The position numbers and the translations under genes are program-made. 28,043 nt of DNA from Oscillospiraceae bacterium (GTDB taxonomy: Bacteria > Bacillota > Clostridia > Oscillospirales > Oscillospiraceae): positions 1-28,043 of the forward strand of contig JAEDKB010000002.1 in the NCBI GenBank assembly GCA_016296045.1, read 5' to 3'. Below the pieces are notes generated by a model. It searched no databases, had not been told where the DNA came from, and saw nothing but the letters and a program-made list of their open reading frames with translations. Positions within the stretch are counted from its first letter, which is position 1. Each line of letters begins with the position of its first letter. Below, one piece after another: positions 24,082-28,043 of this stretch.

Positions 24082-24105
24082 AACAGCACAGAAAGGATTG
24101 ACTGA

Positions 24106-25425
24106 ATGGATACGTTGTTTTCAAATGTTACGGTTGTAACGATGGATGAGGATCTGCGCGTTTTGTTTTCCGGCTTTGTCGGTGTCACAGACGGCAAGAT
24201 CAGCTACATTTCCCGAAAAGCGCCGGAGGAGCAGCCGCAGAAGATCATCAACGGCGAAGGCATGGTGCTGATGCCCGGTCTGATCAACTGCCATACCCAT
24301 CTGCCCATGTCGCCCATGCGCGGCTATGCAGACGATGTGGAGCTGCAAACTTGGCTGGAGCAGTACATTTTTCCGACAGAGGATCGGTTGGACGGTCGCT
24401 GCGTGAAGGCAGGAACACTGCTTTCGATTGCCGAATCGCTCCGTTTCGGAACGACCTCCGTATCCGATATGTATTATTTCTGTGACGATGTTGCGCAGGC
24501 AGTTGCCGATTCCGGCATCAAAGCGAATCTGTCCCGTGCCATTACCCTGTTTCCGTCGGAGGAATTTGATTTTGAGACCAATGTACGATGCAGGGAAATG
24601 GTCGAACTGAAAAACAAGTGGCACGGCTACGATAACGGGCGAATTCGTGTGGATGCTTCCATCCATGCCGAATACACCTCCGATTATCGCGCATGGGATG
24701 CGGTGAGCGAATATGCAATCAACGAAGGCATCGGAATGCATGTACATCTGTCGGAAACAAAGTCTGAGCATGAGGCGTGCAAGGAGCGTTACGGGCTGAC
24801 GGCCGCGCAGCTTCTGGACTGCCACCATGTCTGGGACGCAAAGCCTGCGATTGCGGCGCACTGCGTCTGGCTGGAGCCGGAGGATATGGCGCTGCTTGCA
24901 AAGCGCAAGGTTTCCGCAGTCCATAATCCCTGCTCCAACTTAAAGCTCGCCTCCGGCTGTGCGAAGGTCGAGGATATGGTCAGAGCCGGCATGAATGTCG
25001 CGCTCGGAACGGACTCCAATGCTTCAAACAACACGCTCGATCTGTTCGAGGAGGTGCGCGCTGCCACGCTGATGGCAAAGGGACGCAGTCTTGATCCGAA
25101 GGCGCTGCCGGCACAGGCGGCGCTGATGATGGCAACGGTCTGCGGCGCCAGAGCGCAGGGACGTGAGGCCGAATGCGGCATGATCAAGCTCGGCATGGAT
25201 GCCGACCTGATTCTGCTGGACTTCACCCAGCCGCATCTGATGCCCTGTCACAATGTGATCAGCCACCTTGCCTACTGCGTCAGCGGACATGATGTTGTGA
25301 TGACAATGGTGCGCGGCAAGATTCTCTATGCGGCCGGAAAATATTACACCATCGATCTGGAAGCGGTAGTTCGTGAAATGGCAGAGTATGTGATGCCGAA
25401 GCTGTTTGGCAAAAAGGAAGGTTGA
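24106..25425 (+). CDS. Amidohydrolase, MTA/SAH (5'-deoxyadenosine-type) deaminase-like
   Basis: Metal-dependent aminohydrolase of the COG0402 group. The best guess is deamination of S-adenosylhomocysteine, methylthioadenosine or 5'-deoxyadenosine to the inosine forms. 439 residues; metal and catalytic residues are all present: HTH (His63, His65), HVHLSE (His214, Glu217), AAHCVW (His252), HNPCSN (His273) and GTDSNASNN (Asp303). The loop MSPMRGYADDVELQTWLEQYIFP is typical of the MTA/SAH group. 5'-deoxyadenosine is a by-product of radical SAM enzymes such as the HemZ-like protein encoded just upstream, so clearing it is an attractive but unproven link. GAAAGGATTGACTGA precedes the ATG. The stop overlaps the upstream TTG of the flippase frame. 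Confidence 0.93.
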   Translation: MDTLFSNVTVVTMDEDLRVLFSGFVGVTDGKISYISRKAPEEQPQKIINGEGMVLMPGLINCHTHLPMSPMRGYADDVELQTWLEQYIFPTEDRLDGRCVKAGTLLSIAESLRFGTTSVSDMYYFCDDVAQAVADSGIKANLSRAITLFPSEEFDFETNVRCREMVELKNKWHGYDNGRIRVDASIHAEYTSDYRAWDAVSEYAINEGIGMHVHLSETKSEHEACKERYGLTAAQLLDCHHVWDAKPAIAAHCVWLEPEDMALLAKRKVSAVHNPCSNLKLASGCAKVEDMVRAGMNVALGTDSNASNNTLDLFEEVRAATLMAKGRSLDPKALPAQAALMMATVCGARAQGREAECGMIKLGMDADLILLDFTQPHLMPCHNVISHLAYCVSGHDVVMTMVRGKILYAAGKYYTIDLEAVVREMAEYVMPKLFGKKEG

Positions 25426-25427
25426 GC

Positions 25428-27113
25428 TTGAAAAACGGTAAAGTCAAAAAACAAAACTTTTTGACCGGTGCGGCGATACTGTCTCTTTCGACAATCGTCG
25501 TTAAGGTCATCGGCATGCTTTATAAGCTGCCGTTAAATCAGATCATTGATTCTCAGGGCTTTGCATACTTCAACAAGGCGTATGCGATCTATACGGTACT
25601 CCTCGTCGTATCGACGACGGGCCTGCCGGTTGCGATGAGCCGCATGGTTTCCGAGGCACAGGCGCAGGGCAACGGCAAGCAGATGCAGCGTATTTTCTCA
25701 ACGGCGCTGACAGCCTACCTGACCATTGGCTTCCTCGGAACGGGAGTCATGATGATTTTCCCGAAGTGGCTGGCAAGCGATGTCATGTCCATGCCGAATT
25801 CCTGGTATTCGATCTTTGCGCTCGGACCGGCCGTGCTGTGCATCTGCGTTGCTTCCGCCTGCCGCGGTTATTTCCAAGGGCAGGGCGATATGACGCCTAC
25901 GGCGGTCAGTCAGGTCATTGAGGCGCTTGGCAAGCTGCTGCTGGGTTTGGCATTTGCCTATCTGGTAAAGAAATACACGGGCGATCTTGCGCTGGCCTCC
26001 GGTGCCTCCATTGCCGGTATCAGCATCGGCGCGGCAGGCTCCGCATTGTATGTAATCATCAAATACCGCCGCAATCGGTCGCGTGTTTCCGCCCTTGGCG
26101 GAACAGCGCTTTCAGTCGGGAAAACAACCAAAAAACTCCTTGCCATCGCGGTACCGATCACGCTCGGCGCTGCCGGTCTTCAGCTCATCAACCTGATCGA
26201 TGAGATCATGGTTACGCGCCGTCTGCTGGAGGCTGCGGATGCAACCGCGGCGGGTGCTGCGAGCTGGATGGGAAGAATGATGACGATGGCGGCTGCGGAT
26301 GGGACGCTCTCATGGAACGAGGTTATGCAGACTGCCGTGGAGAATCAGAGCGGCGTCTATGCGCTGTGCCAGACGATTTTCAATTTTCCGACGGCATTCT
26401 TCCCCTGCATCACCGCAGCGATCATTCCGGCGATCACCGGTTATCTGACACAGAAGGATCATGCGAATGTCAAAATGGTGCAGGATTCCTCTTTGCGCTT
26501 GACCGGTCTGATTGCCATGCCGTGTATGCTCGGTCTTCTGACGCTCAGCGAGCCGATCATGATTCTGCTTGGCAACTACGGCGATGAGCGCAATGCGATG
26601 GCGGCAATTCTATTGGCGCTGCTTTCCCCGACCGTGCTCATCAACGGCATCACCACGGTCACAACTGCGGTGATGCAGGCGCACAATCGTCCGTGGCTTC
26701 CGATGATCAATATGCTGATCGGCGGCATCGTCAAGGTGGTTGTGAACTATATTCTGGTCGGAAATCCGGCAGTCGGTATCCTCGGCGCTCCGATCGGAAC
26801 ATTGGCGTGCTTCCTTGTCTATATGGTGCTGAATCTGTTCACGATGCGGCGCATTATGCAGGAGCCGCCCAAAGTTTTCAAAGCTGTCTGGAAGAGCGGA
26901 ATTGCCGCGATTGTTATGGGTGCGGCGGCCTTCGGTGTCTACCGTCTGCTGTCCGCGTTCATTGGCAGCGTAGCGATTTGCTGCCTCGGCGCAATCGCCG
27001 CAGCCGTGGTGGTGTATGTGTTACTGGTCATTTTGCTAAAAGCAATTACCTATTATGACTGCACACTGCTTCCAAAGGGCGATAAACTAGCAAAAATTCT
27101 TAGAATTCACTGA
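25428..27113 (+). CDS. MATE/MurJ-like polysaccharide flippase (SpoVB/YabM group)
   Basis: Polytopic inner-membrane protein of the MOP superfamily, probably moving a lipid-linked wall or exopolysaccharide precursor across the membrane. 561 residues from the TTG at 25428, six bases after AAGGAAGG; another TTG at 25422 is less well placed and no ATG is near. About fourteen hydrophobic spans. The N-terminal FLTGAAILSLSTIVVKVIGMLYKLPL is characteristic of SpoVB/YtgP/YabM proteins. It is immediately behind the amidohydrolase gene, and 150 bp before HU and RqcP. In Bacillus yabM lies close to yabO (rqcP), which supports a YabM-like identity. Which lipid it flips cannot be told. Confidence 0.92.
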   Translation: MKNGKVKKQNFLTGAAILSLSTIVVKVIGMLYKLPLNQIIDSQGFAYFNKAYAIYTVLLVVSTTGLPVAMSRMVSEAQAQGNGKQMQRIFSTALTAYLTIGFLGTGVMMIFPKWLASDVMSMPNSWYSIFALGPAVLCICVASACRGYFQGQGDMTPTAVSQVIEALGKLLLGLAFAYLVKKYTGDLALASGASIAGISIGAAGSALYVIIKYRRNRSRVSALGGTALSVGKTTKKLLAIAVPITLGAAGLQLINLIDEIMVTRRLLEAADATAAGAASWMGRMMTMAAADGTLSWNEVMQTAVENQSGVYALCQTIFNFPTAFFPCITAAIIPAITGYLTQKDHANVKMVQDSSLRLTGLIAMPCMLGLLTLSEPIMILLGNYGDERNAMAAILLALLSPTVLINGITTVTTAVMQAHNRPWLPMINMLIGGIVKVVVNYILVGNPAVGILGAPIGTLACFLVYMVLNLFTMRRIMQEPPKVFKAVWKSGIAAIVMGAAAFGVYRLLSAFIGSVAICCLGAIAAAVVVYVLLVILLKAITYYDCTLLPKGDKLAKILRIH

Positions 27114-27130
27114 TTTTTCCAAGTTTTTAC

Positions 27131-27159
27131 TTGCTTATTTTATTGATTTGTGGTAAATT
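27131..27159 (+). promoter_or_regulatory. Candidate promoter of hup
   Basis: TTGCTT (27131-27136), 17-bp spacer, TAAATT (27154-27159), inside an AT-rich stretch unlike the surrounding DNA. It leaves a ~95-base leader before the hup ATG. Confidence 0.45.
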
Positions 27160-27262
27160 TTATAAGCAGAGAAAAAATCGGATCACCTGCGGCGCAAGTG
27201 CCGCTGACGAATTTTTCAAAGACTATGAAATGATGATAAAACATTGAGAAAGAGGTACAATT

Positions 27263-27535
27263 ATGAACAAGACTGAACTGATTGCTGAGATTGCCTGCAA
27301 GGCCGGCATTTCCAAGAAGGATGCAGAAAAGGCTCTGGCAGCTACCGTTGAAACCATTACGGATTCCGTCGTCAAGGGCGATAAGGTACAGCTCGTTGGC
27401 TTTGGCTCTTTTGAACTGAAGTGCCGTCCCGCTCGTGTGGGCCGTAACCCCAAGACCAAGGAAGCAATCGAGATCCCCGCAAGCCGTGTTCCGGTTTTCA
27501 AGGCCGGCAAGGCTTTCAAGGACGCTGCAAAATAA
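27263..27535 (+). CDS. hup: HU-family DNA-binding protein
   Basis: Nucleoid protein that bends and compacts DNA as a dimer. 90 residues, exact HU length. MNKTELIAEIACKAGISKKDAEKAL is the dimerising helical part; the arm follows GFGSFELKCRPARVGRNPKTKE with the intercalating-Pro region at RVGRNPKT. AGAGGTACAA precedes the ATG. Its codons seem more uniform than those of its neighbours, fitting high expression. Ended by the hairpin 27540-27569, so rqcP downstream probably receives only read-through. Confidence 0.97.
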   Translation: MNKTELIAEIACKAGISKKDAEKALAATVETITDSVVKGDKVQLVGFGSFELKCRPARVGRNPKTKEAIEIPASRVPVFKAGKAFKDAAK

Positions 27536-27539
27536 GCAA

Positions 27540-27569
27540 AAAAGGGGTTGCCGTGCGGCAGCCCCTTTT
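27540..27569 (+). terminator. Terminator or attenuator between hup and rqcP
   Basis: A 13-14-bp stem (AAAAGGGGTTGCC with GGCAGCCCCTTTT, one wobble) starts four bases after the hup stop. A second hairpin TTTCGGG-tttt-CCCGAAA follows at 27574-27591 in the rqcP leader. Probably partial termination that lets a little transcript pass. Confidence 0.8.
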
Positions 27570-27619
27570 CCATTTTCGGGTTTTCCCGAAATCTCTATTT
27601 TTTGAACGGAGATGATTCC

Positions 27620-27865
27620 ATGCGATTGGATAAATACCTGAAGGTTTCGCGCCTGATTAAGCGCCGCACGGTTGCAAACGATGCCTGCGATAACGCTCGC
27701 GTCACGGTGAACGACCGACCTGCGAAGGCCTCCTATGATGTGAAGGTAGGCGATGTGATTCGAATTGCCTTTGGAAGCCGCACGGTCGCCGTTGAAGTTT
27801 TGGCGGTTGCGGAGGCTGTCCGCAAGGACGATGCTTCGGCGATGTATCGGGAGCTTCCGGAATGA
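27620..27865 (+). CDS. rqcP: RqcP (YabO/Hsp15-like) S4-domain protein
   Basis: Ribosome quality-control factor that sits near the P-site tRNA on split 50S subunits and helps RqcH add Ala tails to stalled chains. 81 residues from the ATG at 27620, which has CGGAGATGATTCC upstream; a longer frame from 27548 runs through the terminator hairpin and is rejected. MRLDKYLKVSRLIKRRTVANDACDNARVTVNDRPAKASYDVKVGD is a complete S4 RNA-binding domain. Position after HU matches yabO in Bacillus and other Firmicutes, but yabP and yabQ do not follow here. A 20-bp terminator closes the unit 14 bases after the stop. Confidence 0.94.
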   Translation: MRLDKYLKVSRLIKRRTVANDACDNARVTVNDRPAKASYDVKVGDVIRIAFGSRTVAVEVLAVAEAVRKDDASAMYRELPE

Positions 27866-27878
27866 TGTGCGCGAAAGC

Positions 27879-27943
27879 AAGCGGCTGCCGAAAAACAGTG
27901 TGTTCCGCGAAAATCGGAACCTCCTGTTTTTCGGCAGCCGCTT
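27879..27943. terminator. Very strong, possibly bidirectional terminator
   Basis: A perfect 20-bp stem (27879-27898 with 27924-27943), topped by a second TTCCG/CGGAA hairpin, followed by a T-run to 27946. The AAAAA inside one arm and TTTTT in the other suit termination in both directions. Confidence 0.92.
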
Positions 27944-28000
27944 TTTCTTCTCCGGACGGATCGGCAGAATCCTCAATCGTCCGCTTCCTACTAGTTCTTC

Positions 28001-28025
28001 ATAAAAAGCTTGAAAAGCTTTTTAT
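28001..28025. other. AT-rich palindrome at the window edge
   Basis: ATAAAAAGCTT (28001-28011) pairs with AAGCTTTTTAT (28015-28025), and GCACC-gaa-GGTGC follows at 28027-28039. The frame is cut by the window end; its role is unknown. Confidence 0.4.
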
Positions 28026-28043
28026 AGCACCGAAGGTGCGTCA

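Noticed and set aside
27548..27619. Upstream extension of rqcP by 24 codons
   Set aside because: It lies inside the hup terminator and a second hairpin; the S4 domain begins exactly at the ATG at 27620, which has a ribosome site.
27991..28043. Possible C-terminus of a minus-strand gene ending at 27991 (...KKLFKLFMKN)
   Set aside because: Only ~16 codons are visible and they coincide with an AT-rich palindrome, so coding cannot be supported.

Overview
The window looks like a chromosomal segment of a gut-type Clostridia (Bacillota), probably Oscillospirales/Ruminococcaceae-like. Reasons: moderately high GC, AAAGGAGG-type ribosome sites with some GTG/TTG starts, an S-layer-homology (SLH) surface protein, a gene order recJ - rel - dtd - metallo-beta-lactamase-fold hydrolase, HemZ, a SpoVB/YabM-like flippase next to HU and RqcP (YabO), and BioY/BirA biotin control. 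The taxonomic call is inference from gene content only. No tRNA, rRNA, CRISPR array, transposase or phage gene was seen.

Layout. 1-6495: 3' part of a giant surface protein made of InlB-type repeats and ending in three SLH motifs; the reading frame is open at base 1, so its start lies outside. 6496-7026: non-coding and rich in structure (terminator hairpin, a 79-bp dyad repeat, two long hairpins, a duplicated terminator arm). 7027-7179 (-): a 50-residue membrane-anchored protein. 7326-10351 (+): a tight set of an OMP-decarboxylase-like protein that has lost its catalytic lysine, a histidine-phosphatase/GNAT fusion and a single-pass membrane protein. 10448-12155: divergent bioY (-) and birA (+), with repeated boxes on both promoters, followed by a nitroreductase. 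12781-12945: a 54-residue membrane peptide with its own promoter and terminator. 13272-15323: an LtaS-like membrane sulfatase. 15618-16930 (-): a Zn-ribbon membrane protein and a membrane-anchored metallophosphoesterase. 17061-22322 (+): recJ, rel, dtd and an MBL hydrolase, nearly without gaps. 22636-27113 (+): hemZ, an MTA/SAH-deaminase-like amidohydrolase and a MATE/MurJ-like flippase. 27263-27865: HU and RqcP, closed by a very strong terminator. 27944-28043: no gene that can be supported.

How it works together. Most of the window is housekeeping: stringent response, DNA repair, tRNA proofreading, biotin uptake and ligation, ribosome quality control. The envelope genes (SLH giant, LtaS-like enzyme, flippase, small membrane proteins) form a second theme.

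The most unusual items are the OMP-decarboxylase homologue with Met at the catalytic Lys position, translationally coupled to a phosphatase-acetyltransferase fusion; a family of three 79-bp intergenic dyad repeats, one bracketed by a perfect 19-bp inverted repeat; and biotin-repressor-like boxes arranged as direct rather than inverted repeats.
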